Shown here: positions 28,576 through 37,266 of the stretch, in pieces
Layout of the letters: the number at the start of each line of letters is the position of its first letter
Position numbering within the stretch: the first letter of the stretch is position 1
NCBI RefSeq assembly: GCF_022345965.1
Contig: NZ_JAKRMU010000006.1
Coordinates: 1-64,000 of the forward strand
Direction: 5' to 3'
Origin: Corynebacterium sp. ACRQK
GTDB taxonomy: Bacteria; Actinomycetota; Actinomycetes; Mycobacteriales; Mycobacteriaceae
DNA length: 64,000 nucleotides
Translations under genes and position numbers: made by a program
The notes under the pieces: generated by a model
Told to the model about the DNA's origin: nothing
Seen by the model: the letters and a program-made list of their open reading frames with translations, nothing else
The model's database searches: none

Positions 28576-28629
28576 CTTAAAGAAACCCAACAGTTTCGAC
28601 TGTTCGTTCCTCTTGCTCTTTAAGTTTTT
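28576..28629 (+). ncRNA. Nested hairpin with T-tract, candidate sRNA end or attenuator
   Basis: CTTAAAGA (28576-28583) pairs perfectly with TCTTTAAG (28617-28624), and inside it AACAGT-TTCG-ACTGTT forms a UUCG-capped hairpin; TTTTT follows directly. It sits in a 448-base gap between tag and a small membrane-protein gene. It reads as a rho-independent terminator with no gene in front of it on this strand, which suggests a short transcript or an attenuator of the gene at 28735. No Rfam family is recognised. Confidence 0.45.
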
Positions 28630-28734
28630 GTAAGGCTACACGCAGCCCTGCAGAAGCCATGCAGAGTTTCGCCGCTCCTGCGCATGCAGCTGAAACAGAA
28701 AGCCCCACTAAGATCTACGAACCGGAGAGGACCG

Positions 28735-29040
28735 ATGCAAAGCCAGCAACGCGATACGGGCACGTTCCGGGCGGTATCCGTCCAACGTGGCGGCTTCGTC
28801 GATGAGACGGGCACACCGGCCGTAGACCCACAGAAAAAAGGCCCCCAACCGATGGTTGAGGTGCCTCTGCAGGAAGAGTCCAAAAGTGGCCCCTTCCGCT
28901 CCTATTTCTTTATTGGCACGCTGATCTTTATCATCTGCGCACTGATTATCCTGCTGCTCGTACTATGGCTGGACCTTGGCCTTGAAAACGAAAGCACACG
29001 CTTGGGGGAAGGCACGCTTTCTATGTTGCCGGTAAGCTAA
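28735..29040 (+). CDS. Small single-span membrane protein, unknown
   Basis: 101 residues from ATG 28735 behind GGAGAGG. Residues 1-55 are polar (QRDTGTFRAVSVQRGGFVDE), one long hydrophobic helix spans about 58-83, and a short polar tail follows. I do not recognise the family. It stands alone between the structured region upstream and a convergent stress-type membrane protein gene. A role in envelope function is a guess from topology only. Confidence 0.6.
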   Translation: MQSQQRDTGTFRAVSVQRGGFVDETGTPAVDPQKKGPQPMVEVPLQEESKSGPFRSYFFIGTLIFIICALIILLLVLWLDLGLENESTRLGEGTLSMLPVS

Positions 29041-29082
29041 ACCCAGATCCGGCCAGTAACTGCAGCTACTTCTGGCGGTTGC

Positions 29083-29451
29083 CTATTTCTTGCGGTTTCC
29101 GGTGACCAAGCCGACGATGAAGAGCAGGATGCAGGCGCCCAGCAGGCAAGTCAGGAAGCTCCAGAACTTGCCGCCACTGCCGACCCCCAGCAGGCCGAGG
29201 ACCCAACCGCCCAAGAAGCCACCGATAATGCCGACGATGATGTTGAGGAAGAAGCCCATCTGCTCGTCGGTACCCATGATCTTGGAACCGATCCAACCAG
29301 CCAGGCCACCGATGACAACCCAGCCGATCATGCCCAATGGCGGAACTGCAGAGCCCTCAGCGAGTAGGAAAGCATCTGCCGCAAAAATTTCAGTAATCAT
29401 GCTACTCAGCATACCGACCATGATCAGGAACTTCGACAGCGCGAGCTCCAA
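29083..29451 (-). CDS. GlsB/YeaQ/YmgE-family membrane protein
   Basis: The core IGWVVIGGLAGWIGSKIMG...GFFLNIIVGIIGGFLGGWVLGLLG is the transglycosylase-associated/GlsB family signature: small proteins of three helices linked to general stress. The core begins at about residue 41 of the 122-codon frame. The starts at 29451, 29400 and 29331 all lack a clear ribosome site, so the N-terminus is uncertain. A third hydrophobic helix near the end is longer than in most members (LTCLLGACILLFIVGLVTG). Confidence 0.75.
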   Translation of the reverse strand: MELALSKFLIMVGMLSSMITEIFAADAFLLAEGSAVPPLGMIGWVVIGGLAGWIGSKIMGTDEQMGFFLNIIVGIIGGFLGGWVLGLLGVGSGGKFWSFLTCLLGACILLFIVGLVTGNRKK

Positions 29452-29574
29452 CGCAAACTCCAGCTAGCCAGATTTCCCCAACCAAATTGGCAGGGTATTC
29501 ACATATATGTATAGTCACAATCGTGAATCGATCTCTTAGTTCCTTCTTGTCTTCCTTTCAGCGCTTTGCAGTAG

Positions 29575-30015
29575 CTCAGTAGCTCTGTCGCTCGTGCTCG
29601 CCAGCAGGCCATCAAGATCTTCCCGGAGTCCATCAAGCACGGCTGGGAGGGTGCCCCGTACGCAGTAGTGAAGGGTGGAACGGACCTGAAGTTCATCCTG
29701 CAGATCATCGATGAGATCGACCGTACCTACAACATCGACCGTGGCCGCATCTACGCCACCGGCCACTCCAACGGTGGCTACCGCCACAACGGCGCCCACT
29801 ACTTGGCTGTTCGCGACCTGGTGGGTAGCTACGCGAAGCGTAATGGCTGTGGCTACCCGCCGCGCGTCACCCGCATCCGGGGCGGCGAGCGCCACGTGTA
29901 CCCCTGCGCCCGCAAAGAGCTGCAGTTGATCCTAAACCCGCAGAACCACACCTGGAACCGCGTTCCGGATGCTTCCCAGGAGGTTTGGAACTTCCTGTCG
30001 CGCCAGCGCCTCTAG
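29575..30015 (+). pseudogene. Remnant of PHB-depolymerase-like esterase
   Basis: The frame encodes pieces of a LpqC/poly-hydroxybutyrate depolymerase-type esterase: WEGAPYAV, FILQIIDEIDRTY, DRGRIYATGHSNGG with the nucleophile Ser, then jumps to the C-terminal part SVRD-like LAVRDLVGSYAKRNGCGYPP and NHTWNRVPDASQEVWNFLSR. The N-terminal third with signal peptide is missing, and around 80-100 residues after GHSNGG, including the usual catalytic Asp region, are gone. An in-frame stop at 29572-29574 closes the 5' side. The frame itself is intact, so it decayed by deletions; a short product from GTG 29668 is possible but should be inactive. Confidence 0.7.
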
Positions 30016-30040
30016 CGCGACCGGCTAGTTAGCCGGCGCC

Positions 30041-30424
30041 TTAGCTTTCCAGCTGGGGTGCCAGCCAATCTCGGAGCACAACCGCATGGTTGTGCTCTTT
30101 TTCTTTCGCGGCATACAGCAGCAGGAGCTCCGGAGCGCCTTCATCGGTCGCCCGCTTCTGGTAGTCGCGCAATTCGGTCAGGGCATCGTCCAGTTCCCCT
30201 GCGACTTTCCGTTCCTCCAGCTCCGCCACGTACTTCTCACGGAACTCAGCAAAGCTCAAGCCATTGTGGAACTCTCGGCGCAGGTCGCTGCTGGGCGTTA
30301 ATTCTTTCGGCCAGCCGGCCAAATCTAGGCTTTCTTTCTTGACGCCCCTAGGCCACAACTGATCCACTAAATACAGACCTTGGCGCTGTCGGTCGCGCCA
30401 GTTGTACACGCGGTCGATGTCCAT
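30041..30424 (-). CDS. DUF488-family protein
   Basis: 127 residues matching DUF488: VYNWRDRQRQGLYLVDQLWPRGVKKE at the N-terminus and LLLLYAAKEKEHNHAVVLRDWL at the C-terminus. Members are small cytoplasmic proteins of unknown biochemical function, sometimes found near stress and metal genes. The start ATG lies at the 3' side of the nitronate monooxygenase gene (12-base gap), so the two are likely co-transcribed. A copy of the dispersed motif (30340-30346) lies in the GVKKESL-coding region. Confidence 0.85.
   Translation of the reverse strand: MDIDRVYNWRDRQRQGLYLVDQLWPRGVKKESLDLAGWPKELTPSSDLRREFHNGLSFAEFREKYVAELEERKVAGELDDALTELRDYQKRATDEGAPELLLLYAAKEKEHNHAVVLRDWLAPQLES
30329..30349 (-). repeat. 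Dispersed GGCGTCA motif in DUF488 gene
   Basis: Minus-strand GGGGCGTCAAGAAAGAAAGC; a strong match, encoding GVKKES on the coding strand. Confidence 0.5.
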
Positions 30425-30436
30425 GGGGTTTCCTCC

Positions 30437-31408
30437 TTAGGAGAAACGTCCGAGGCAGTGCAGCGCTTCGTCGTACATACCCTGCACGACCTCACCGGCG
30501 GGCACCTCTGCCCGCAGCAGTTCCACACCCTGCCCCGCGTGCAGCTTCAACTCGCCTGCAAAGTCTCCACCCTCAGCACGAGCTGCTACCAGTTCCTCAT
30601 CGGTAACCTCCCCTGCTTCGGACAGCGGGCGATACACGTCCACGAATGCATTGCGCACGGTGCGGGTGGGCCACTGCTCCGTATCCCACTTTTGCTTTTC
30701 GGCGCGGTCGTAGATGTCGGTCAGCACGGTCCGGCTGGCCGTGGCCTTGATCGCAGCCTGTCGCAGCTCGGGTGCCCCGGAGGCTTCCGGGGAGGCCAGC
30801 AGTGCGGTGCCAACCCATGCTGCGTCGGCGCCTGCCACCAACACAGAGGCCACACCCCTGCCGGTGGCAATGCCACCCGCCGCGGCGATCGGCACGCCCG
30901 GCGCGTTGACCTGCATGTATTCCATCACGATCTGCAGCAGCGGCAGTGTGCCGATGCGCCCGGTGTGCCCGCCGGCGTCCGTTCCCTGTACACACACGGC
31001 GTCTACACCCGCGGCCAGTGCCTGACGCAACTGCGCCATGGTGTTGATGGGAGCCACGACGGAGATCCCCGCCTGGTGGGCGCGGTCCACGTAGGGCTTG
31101 GGGTCGCCGAAGCCCAGGCTTACCACCTTCGGCTTGGCTTCCAGCACTGCATCGAACTGGGCCGGATTGTCTTCCAGCGCCCACACCATCAGGCCGATTC
31201 CGTAGGGGCCGGCCTCTGCGGCGATGCGTGCGTTCTCCAGGATCCATTCGGGTTTGGTTCCCGCGCCTGCGCCGAACATCCCCAATCCGCCGGCACGGCT
31301 CACGGCGGCTGCCAGGTTGCCGTCGGACCGTCCCGCCATCGGTGCGCCGATGATGGGCTTATCGATTCCCCATAGTCTGGTTAACCGGGTATCGATGCGT
31401 TCAACCAT
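30437..31408 (-). CDS. Nitronate monooxygenase family flavoprotein
   Basis: 323 residues with the FMN-binding TIM barrel of the NMO/2-nitropropane dioxygenase family: PIIGAPMAGRSDGNLAAAVSRAGGLG, GTDAGGHTG with the active-site His, AAGGIATGRGVASVLVAGADAAWVGT. It oxidises alkyl nitronates or detoxifies propionate-3-nitronate in characterised members; some relatives are FabK-like enoyl reductases, but the GTDAGGHTG loop favours NMO. Start 31408 is preferred over 31417 because AGGAGG then has proper spacing. Confidence 0.85.
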   Translation of the reverse strand: MVERIDTRLTRLWGIDKPIIGAPMAGRSDGNLAAAVSRAGGLGMFGAGAGTKPEWILENARIAAEAGPYGIGLMVWALEDNPAQFDAVLEAKPKVVSLGFGDPKPYVDRAHQAGISVVAPINTMAQLRQALAAGVDAVCVQGTDAGGHTGRIGTLPLLQIVMEYMQVNAPGVPIAAAGGIATGRGVASVLVAGADAAWVGTALLASPEASGAPELRQAAIKATASRTVLTDIYDRAEKQKWDTEQWPTRTVRNAFVDVYRPLSEAGEVTDEELVAARAEGGDFAGELKLHAGQGVELLRAEVPAGEVVQGMYDEALHCLGRFS

Positions 31409-31528
31409 GGAACACATGCCTCCTCATGGTTTTGGATGGGCAGAGTAGTTGGGTCTGGTTGCCACCCTAGTCCTACTTCTGATTCATTTGCGAAACTGCT
31501 CCCCTTATACCCGCGTAGAGTTATGGGC

Positions 31529-31882
31529 ATGTCGAAGAAGAATCAGCTGAACAAGCTCAAGCCCACCGCCTCCCTGAAGCCCGCTAAGGAAGTCAACACC
31601 GCATCCGTCGTCATCGCTGGCCTGGTCGGTGGCTGGCTTACCGCCCGCGAGACGGGTATTCGCCCGCTCGGCGGCGTGATTCTGGCCGCTGCAGGTGGCT
31701 ACGCTGCCCGCTCTTGGAACGCTAAGGCTGGCGCGGGTGTTGCCACGGGCCTGACCGCCGGATACCTTGCCGCGTTTGGCCTTTCCCACCCGCTGGCCAA
31801 GAAGATCGGCGCCTGGCCTGCTGTCCTGACTGTCACCACCGCCGCCGCGGGCGCTGCGTGTGTCCTGTCCGACCTGCGCTAA
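31529..31882 (+). CDS. Small membrane protein, unknown
   Basis: 117 residues: a basic N-terminus (SKKNQLNKLKPTASLKPAK) and three or four Gly/Ala-rich hydrophobic segments from residue 23 on. The family is typical of corynebacteria but has no assigned role that I know. Start MSKKNQ at 31529 is favoured; MGMSKK at 31523 is possible. Divergent from the nitronate monooxygenase, convergent with the flavin reductase gene. Confidence 0.65.
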   Translation: MSKKNQLNKLKPTASLKPAKEVNTASVVIAGLVGGWLTARETGIRPLGGVILAAAGGYAARSWNAKAGAGVATGLTAGYLAAFGLSHPLAKKIGAWPAVLTVTTAAAGAACVLSDLR

Positions 31883-31904
31883 CGAGCTCTATCTTTAGGG
31901 CTCT

Positions 31905-31923
31905 TTAAACTATTGACGCCACA
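31905..31923 (-). repeat. Dispersed GGCGTCA motif at end of flavin reductase gene
   Basis: Minus-strand TGTGGCGTCAATAGTTTAA, spanning the last codons and stop of the gene. Confidence 0.5.
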
Positions 31924-32438
31924 GCCTGGCCCACCACCGCCTGAGCCATCGCCTCTAACTCCGCCAGGTGGGGCTCAATATCTCCCGTGAACTCGACGGG
32001 TTCGGCCACCGTTTCCCATTCCAGCCCCGTGAGAATGGAGCGCATGGCTTTCTCCGCGCCCGTCGTATCGTAGCCACCTCGGATCCACCAGCTGGTCGGG
32101 GTGGCTTTCTTCTCTTCGAGGACGGGCACGTAGACCGTGTCGAAGTAGTGCTTCAGGGCTCCGGAGATGTAGCCGAAATTGGCGGTGGTGCCCAGGATTA
32201 CAGCGTCTGCTCCACGTAGCTCCTCCACATCCGGCTCCAGTGCCTGGCGTTCCAGCACCTGCACGGCGGGCTGGCCTGACTCCTCGCCTGCGGCGGCGCC
32301 CAGCTCCACGTTCACTTCCTCCGCGGCGGCGCGTGCTGCCGCGAGTACCGTGTCGGCGAGTTTCTGCGCCTTCTCGGTCGGGCTGTGGTGAACGACGAGG
32401 ATCGTTACTGGTTTTCGGCTGGTAGCGTTCTCGCTCAT
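31905..32438 (-). CDS. Flavodoxin-like NAD(P)H-dependent reductase
   Basis: 177 residues from MSENATS (32438). The flavodoxin-like fold is visible in TILVVHHSPTEKAQKLADTV (phosphate-binding loop), ADAVILGTTANFGYISGALKHYFDT and the WWIRGGYDTTGAEKAM segment. Such proteins bind FMN and reduce quinones, azo dyes or act as electron carriers; the exact substrate is unknown. Its stop region carries a dispersed-motif copy, so the last residues (VASIV) may be an acquired ending. Confidence 0.75.
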   Translation of the reverse strand: MSENATSRKPVTILVVHHSPTEKAQKLADTVLAAARAAAEEVNVELGAAAGEESGQPAVQVLERQALEPDVEELRGADAVILGTTANFGYISGALKHYFDTVYVPVLEEKKATPTSWWIRGGYDTTGAEKAMRSILTGLEWETVAEPVEFTGDIEPHLAELEAMAQAVVGQAVASIV

Positions 32439-32527
32439 GGTTTCAACGCTACCGATCCTGCAGGGTTGGGTGGGGCATTCGAGGTAAAGGGAAGCGTGGG
32501 CGTCCAAAAATAGTTAGGCTAGGAAAC

Positions 32528-33085
32528 ATGAATGCAGCACCGATTATCCTTCCGTATCAGGGCAAGACGCCGCGGATCCACCGCAGCGCAATGATCTCCC
32601 CGGGTGTGACGATCATTGGGGATGTGGAAATCGGGGCGGATTCCTCCGTCTTCTACGGGTGCGTGCTGCGCGGCGATGTGGGCGCGATCCGCATCGGCGA
32701 GCGAACGAACGTGCAAGACAACTCTGTGATGCACGTGGAGCGCGGACAACAATGTGTGTTGGAAGACGATGTAACGATCGGCCACCAGGCGCTGGTTCAC
32801 TCCTCGCATGTGGGGGCAGGAACACTCATTGGCATGCAATCGGCACTACTATCGGGTTCCACTATTGGAGGCGGCAGCCTCGTCGCCGCGGGTGCGGTGG
32901 TACTGGAAGGCCAGCAGATTCCGGCGGGGTTCTTGGCCGCAGGGCTGCCCGCGAAGGTGCGTCGCGAGCTAACGGAGGAAGAGCGCCAGGGCTTCATCGC
33001 TCACGCTGCGCGTTATGTAGAAACTGCACGTAACCAGGCCAGCGCTGCAGAGGCGCTGTCTTTGGAGGACGTGTACTTCGAGTAG
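32528..33085 (+). CDS. Gamma-class carbonic anhydrase-like hexapeptide protein
   Basis: 185 residues of left-handed beta-helix repeats (VTIIGDVEIGADSSVFYGCVLRGD, IGERTNVQDNSVMHV, VTIGHQALVHSSHVG). The three zinc His are visible: one in MHV, two in GHQALVH. This is the YrdA/PaaY branch of gamma carbonic anhydrases; many members lack strong activity and may bind thioesters. ATG 32528 follows AGGAAAC. It is monocistronic in appearance. Confidence 0.85.
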   Translation: MNAAPIILPYQGKTPRIHRSAMISPGVTIIGDVEIGADSSVFYGCVLRGDVGAIRIGERTNVQDNSVMHVERGQQCVLEDDVTIGHQALVHSSHVGAGTLIGMQSALLSGSTIGGGSLVAAGAVVLEGQQIPAGFLAAGLPAKVRRELTEEERQGFIAHAARYVETARNQASAAEALSLEDVYFE

Positions 33086-33183
33086 CCCTCTGCGCCGCCA
33101 AGTATGATCGCCACTTCGTTTTGCACCTTCCCGGGTGAGTCGTTTCGATATTTTTACCGCTGGTCAATAAACTTATCCGAGTT

Positions 33184-35580
33184 ATGGCACAGGGAAATTC
33201 TTCGGCGGACGATAACGCAGCCAAAAAGGCAGAGCAGTCGAACGCCACAAAGGTAAAGCAACCGGCGGAGGCCAGCACTTCAACCAAGGGCAACTCCGGG
33301 AAGTCCGGCGCACGTTCCAGCACGATGCGCTACGACATCGAAGGTTTGCGCGGCCTAGCCATTGGCCTGGTCGTTATCTTCCACGTCTTCGTCGGCAAAG
33401 TCAGCTCAGGCGTGGACGTGTTCTTGCTGCTCGGCGGCATCTTCTTCTTCGGCAGCCAGCTGCGCAACGCGCAGAACGCGAAGGGGCTTACCTTCATTCA
33501 GTCGCTGATCCGCATCATCCGGCGACTATTCCCGCTGCTGGCAGTGGTGGTCGCCAGCGTATTGGCGGCTTCGATACTTCTAATGAATCGGCTGGTGCAC
33601 GTGCAGATGGCAAAGGATGCGGTGGCCTCCCTGGGCTACTACATCAACTGGCAGCTGGCGTATTCCGGCCGCGAATACACCTCTGTGCGCACCACCGTGA
33701 GCCCCTTCCAGCACCTGTGGTCCATGTCTGCGCAGCTGCAGATCTACGTTGCGTCTCTGGTGGTCGTTACCCTGCTGGCCCTCATCTTCCGGAAGTACGC
33801 ACGCCAGGCCCTGCTGGTTGTGCTGACCGCCGCGACGGTGCTCTCCTTCGCCTACGCCACGTACTTCCACTTTGAAGACCAGACCATCAACTACTACTCC
33901 ACGCTGAGCCGCTTCTGGGAGATCGGCCTGGGCGGCCTGCTGGGCATGCTGTTGCTGCGCCGCGACGCAAACGGCAACCCGGTGCTGCGCCCGCTGGGTC
34001 GGTGGACCCGCACTGTGATGGGCATTGTTGGCCTGGGCATGATCATCAGCACCGGTCTCTTCCTGGACGGTGCGGATCAGTTCCCCGGCCCATGGACACT
34101 GATTCCGCTGGTAGGTGCCCTGATGGTGGTCCTTTCCGGCCACTCCGGCGAGCCCGTCGGCGTGACCCGCTTGCTGTTGACGCGCCCTTTCCAGTTCCTG
34201 GGCCGCATCAGCTATGCACTGTACGTATGGCACTGGCCGATTCTGGTGCTGTGCGTCTACTACTTCAACGTTCCGAAGGTCAGCCCCGCCCTCGGCGCAG
34301 CCGTGATCGCGGCCAGCGTGGTGCTGGCCTGGCTCTCAAACAAGCTGATTGAACGCCCACTGCGCCAGGGCAAGAAGCCAGAGCGTAACTGGGTGCTGCT
34401 CAGCCCGAAGTACTGGGCAAAGTCCCTGTCCGCCTGGCCGAAGGCTGTCTATGCCGTACTGATTCTGGTGCTCGCTGGTTCTGTGGTGGCGTCACCAAAG
34501 TATCTACAGCACCGCGAGGACGTGAACAGCGAACAGCTGTGGGACCTGGCTGCGGATAGGTCGATCTACCCCGGCGCGGCAAGCTTCCTGGTGAACGCCC
34601 CCGTGCCGGAGAACATGCCGATCGTGCCGCCGCTGGAGGACTTCCATGCGCTGCTGCCGCAGACGCAGCCGGATGGTTGCCAGATCGGCTTCGATAGCGA
34701 TGCTTTGATCCTGACGAAGAATTTCAACCGTTCCGACGAGGAATGCGCGTACGGCGACGTCAACTCTGACAAGACCATCTATGTGATTGGCGGCTCGCAC
34801 TCCGAGCACTACATTCCGGCGCTGGACATCGTGGGCCGCAACCGGCACGTGAAGATGATCCCGCTGCTGAAGATGGGCTGCCCGGTAAACGCCAAGATCA
34901 CGCGCGTCAATGGCGAAGAGTACCCCTCCTGCCTCAGTTGGTCGGAGAAGGTCGTGGACTACATCAAGGAGAATCCGCCGACAGAGGGCATCTTCATGAC
35001 CGGTACGCGCCCGAGTTCGATCAGTGGCGCTGGCCCGGAGCAAGTGCCGCAAGAGTACAGGGATCTGGTGCAGAGCTTCACGGACCAGGGCATCCACAGC
35101 TGGCTGATGCGCGATAACCCGTGGCAGACCACTGACAAGGGTGCACCCCGCGACATGCGCGCCTGCGTTGCCGAGATGATGGAAGGCAAGCAAGGCGAGG
35201 TTGCGGAGAATGAGGACTTCCCCGGCCTGGCCAACCCCGGCCGCCCGAACTTCGACGAGGTGCTGGCCATCAACGCCGAGTGCGGCCAGAGCGTCTGGGA
35301 TTCCCTGCTGCCTGTGGATCCCTCCATCGAGGCGTACAAGGGTATGGACGTGACCCTCATGGATCTGACGGCCGGGATCTGCCGCGAGGATTGGTGCCCG
35401 TCCATCATCGGCAACATGGCGGTCTACCGCGATGCGCACCACTTCAACAATATCTTCGCGGAGACGCTGGCTCCGGAGATCGAGGCGCAGATGTTCAACC
35501 CGAACCACAAGATTCCGCCGATGAACGTCGGCCTGATGCCGAAGCACAACCAGCAGGCACCGCCGAATCCGCAGAACTAG
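33184..35580 (+). CDS. Acyltransferase-3/SGNH surface polymer O-acyltransferase
   Basis: 798 residues. A charged 45-residue cytoplasmic head is followed by an acyltransferase-3 domain of about ten helices (RYDIEGLRGLAIGLVVIFHVF, GVDVFLLLGG). A periplasmic SGNH-hydrolase domain lies at about 450-780, with the nucleophile in GGSHSEH and the Asp/His in DAHHFNN. OafA-like enzymes of this layout O-acetylate peptidoglycan, polysaccharide or lipid head groups. In Corynebacterium related proteins modify arabinogalactan or trehalose corynomycolate; which applies here is not determined. VASPKY near residue 435 is encoded by a dispersed-motif copy. Confidence 0.88.
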   Translation: MAQGNSSADDNAAKKAEQSNATKVKQPAEASTSTKGNSGKSGARSSTMRYDIEGLRGLAIGLVVIFHVFVGKVSSGVDVFLLLGGIFFFGSQLRNAQNAKGLTFIQSLIRIIRRLFPLLAVVVASVLAASILLMNRLVHVQMAKDAVASLGYYINWQLAYSGREYTSVRTTVSPFQHLWSMSAQLQIYVASLVVVTLLALIFRKYARQALLVVLTAATVLSFAYATYFHFEDQTINYYSTLSRFWEIGLGGLLGMLLLRRDANGNPVLRPLGRWTRTVMGIVGLGMIISTGLFLDGADQFPGPWTLIPLVGALMVVLSGHSGEPVGVTRLLLTRPFQFLGRISYALYVWHWPILVLCVYYFNVPKVSPALGAAVIAASVVLAWLSNKLIERPLRQGKKPERNWVLLSPKYWAKSLSAWPKAVYAVLILVLAGSVVASPKYLQHREDVNSEQLWDLAADRSIYPGAASFLVNAPVPENMPIVPPLEDFHALLPQTQPDGCQIGFDSDALILTKNFNRSDEECAYGDVNSDKTIYVIGGSHSEHYIPALDIVGRNRHVKMIPLLKMGCPVNAKITRVNGEEYPSCLSWSEKVVDYIKENPPTEGIFMTGTRPSSISGAGPEQVPQEYRDLVQSFTDQGIHSWLMRDNPWQTTDKGAPRDMRACVAEMMEGKQGEVAENEDFPGLANPGRPNFDEVLAINAECGQSVWDSLLPVDPSIEAYKGMDVTLMDLTAGICREDWCPSIIGNMAVYRDAHHFNNIFAETLAPEIEAQMFNPNHKIPPMNVGLMPKHNQQAPPNPQN
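34486..34500 (+). repeat. Dispersed GGCGTCA motif in acyltransferase gene
   Basis: GGTGGCGTCACCAAAG at the junction between the last membrane helix and the SGNH domain. Confidence 0.5.
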
Positions 35581-35586
35581 CGGGCG

Positions 35587-36405
35587 CTAGTCGGCACCCT
35601 CCGCAGCCTCCACCAGCAGCGGCGCCCCGTTCGCCGCGGTGGTGCGCAGAGACCATGTGCAAATTTCCGTCAGGTCGGTGCGCGCGGGCGAGATCTCCAC
35701 GATGGGCGTGCCGCGCTGGGTCGCGATCGCGGGCAGGCCTGCGGCGGGCCACACCACGCCCGACGTGCCAATGATCACCACCAGATCCGCCGCCCGCATT
35801 GCCTCTTCGGCGGTCTCCCACTCCCGGTGTGGCAACGGCTCGCCGAACCACACCACTCCGGGCCGAACCGGATTTCCACACAGCGAGCACGTCGGTGGTG
35901 TGGCTCGCTCCACCTGCTTCTCGGGCAATTCGGGCATCCGCGCGGGCTTGCTGCAGATGCTGCAGCGGTAGCTAAACAGGCTGCCGTGCAGGTGCGCCAC
36001 GTTCTTACTGCCGCCACGCTCGTGCAGGTCGTCGATGTTCTGGGTTGTTACATGTACGGTGACGCCCCCTCGTTCCGCCCACTCACCTATCGCCCGGTGC
36101 CCCGCATTTGCCTCTGCGCGGCGGCATAACACCGCCCGCCACAGGTACCAGGCAAGCATGGGCTCGGGATCCTTCGCCCAGGAATCCAAAGTGGCCATCG
36201 CCTGGGGATCAACATGCGACCAGATGCCGGTCTGCGCGTCGCGGAAGGTATCCAAACCGGAATCGGCGGACATGCCCGCCCCTGTAAACACTTCCACGTA
36301 CTTGGCACCGCGCACTGCGGCGACAAGATCCTCCGGCAGGTCCTCCAATCTCAGCGGCTGGAGATTATCGGAGGTGGACTGCGGGCTGGCGATCACGGCG
36401 ACCAT
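35587..36405 (-). CDS. Sir2-family NAD-dependent deacylase
   Basis: 272 residues. GAGMSADSGLDTFR binds NAD, TQNIDDLHE and the catalytic His in HLHGS are present, and two Cys pairs (CSIC, CSLC) hold the structural zinc. Tyr and Arg in WYLWR match the Y-x-x-R signature of class III sirtuins, which prefer succinyl- or malonyl-lysine over acetyl-lysine. It is cytoplasmic. It forms the left border of the restriction-modification pair and is in normal host G+C. Confidence 0.9.
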   Translation of the reverse strand: MVAVIASPQSTSDNLQPLRLEDLPEDLVAAVRGAKYVEVFTGAGMSADSGLDTFRDAQTGIWSHVDPQAMATLDSWAKDPEPMLAWYLWRAVLCRRAEANAGHRAIGEWAERGGVTVHVTTQNIDDLHERGGSKNVAHLHGSLFSYRCSICSKPARMPELPEKQVERATPPTCSLCGNPVRPGVVWFGEPLPHREWETAEEAMRAADLVVIIGTSGVVWPAAGLPAIATQRGTPIVEISPARTDLTEICTWSLRTTAANGAPLLVEAAEGAD

Positions 36406-36495
36406 GCCCCCACCCTAGCCGGGCCAGAAAACAGCACATTTTGTTCTCCGGCCAGTATACTCAAAGCTGAATATTGGCTAAGACCGGAGGCACAC

Positions 36496-37266
36496 ATGTC
36501 GGATACGACAACTTGGACGATCGACTGGATTACAAAGGACAAAGTCGAAGCTATCGCCCGCAAGAGCTTTGCGGGAGCCATTAGAAGAATCAAGGCTAAG
36601 CAAAAGAAGAATCTCCAGACGGATCCAACGCTCGTCATCGCACTCAATGCATTGCTTGACATGCCTTATAAAGACGTAATTCGTATCGCTGACGATGTAT
36701 CAATCGTAAAAACCCTGCAGAATGCTATCGGTGATTTTCATCAGGCAGTTCTTGGAGCAGCCCATGGTTGGAACGATTCCGGAAGCAGCGGTGGAGTTTT
36801 CGACATCTACTCTGATGAGAAGATTCCCCTGGCTGGGGATCGCAATGTCGTGGCAGAAGTAAAGATGCGCTACAACACGATTAAGGCCTCGGATGAAGCC
36901 AAGACCTGGGACAAACTAAAGGACGCAGTCAACTCAAGGGGTGGAAGTTCTCAATGCGTCGCATATCTGATTCAGATTGTCCCGAAAACTCAGGAATCAT
37001 ACGACCGCCCCTGGAAGGTTTCCGGCCGCAATCAACTACCATATGTTCGCTGTATTGATGGCACCACTGCCTACCATCTCGTAACGGGAGAGCCCGACGC
37101 ACTGAACCAGTTACTCCACGCACTCCCTGCGATCCTTAAAGAAATCATTCAAGATCCTTCTGACTTGGATATAGACCAAACCAGTTTGATCACTGATGTC
37201 TATATCGACCAATCGATACAGAAGAGCCTTCCACCCCAGTCGGCACTAGTCGAAGATAGTCGCTAG
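36496..37266 (+). CDS. Type II restriction endonuclease, Eco47II/Sau96I family
   Basis: 256 residues from ATG 36496 behind a clear GGAGG. The PD-(D/E)xK core is seen as Asp103 (VFDIYSDEK) with Glu121-Val-Lys123 in VVAEVKMRYNT, followed by AKTWDKL, the pattern of the Eco47II family that cuts GGNCC. The pairing with a cytosine-C5 methyltransferase fits. Base composition is visibly lower in G+C than the sirtuin upstream, indicating acquisition. The last 21 bases overlap the convergent methyltransferase gene end. The exact target is inferred from the family. Confidence 0.85.
   Translation: MSDTTTWTIDWITKDKVEAIARKSFAGAIRRIKAKQKKNLQTDPTLVIALNALLDMPYKDVIRIADDVSIVKTLQNAIGDFHQAVLGAAHGWNDSGSSGGVFDIYSDEKIPLAGDRNVVAEVKMRYNTIKASDEAKTWDKLKDAVNSRGGSSQCVAYLIQIVPKTQESYDRPWKVSGRNQLPYVRCIDGTTAYHLVTGEPDALNQLLHALPAILKEIIQDPSDLDIDQTSLITDVYIDQSIQKSLPPQSALVEDSR

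Noticed and set aside
36214-36495. Longer start for the restriction endonuclease
   Set aside because: It lies inside the sirtuin gene on the other strand; ATG 36496 has GGAGG and begins the conserved protein.
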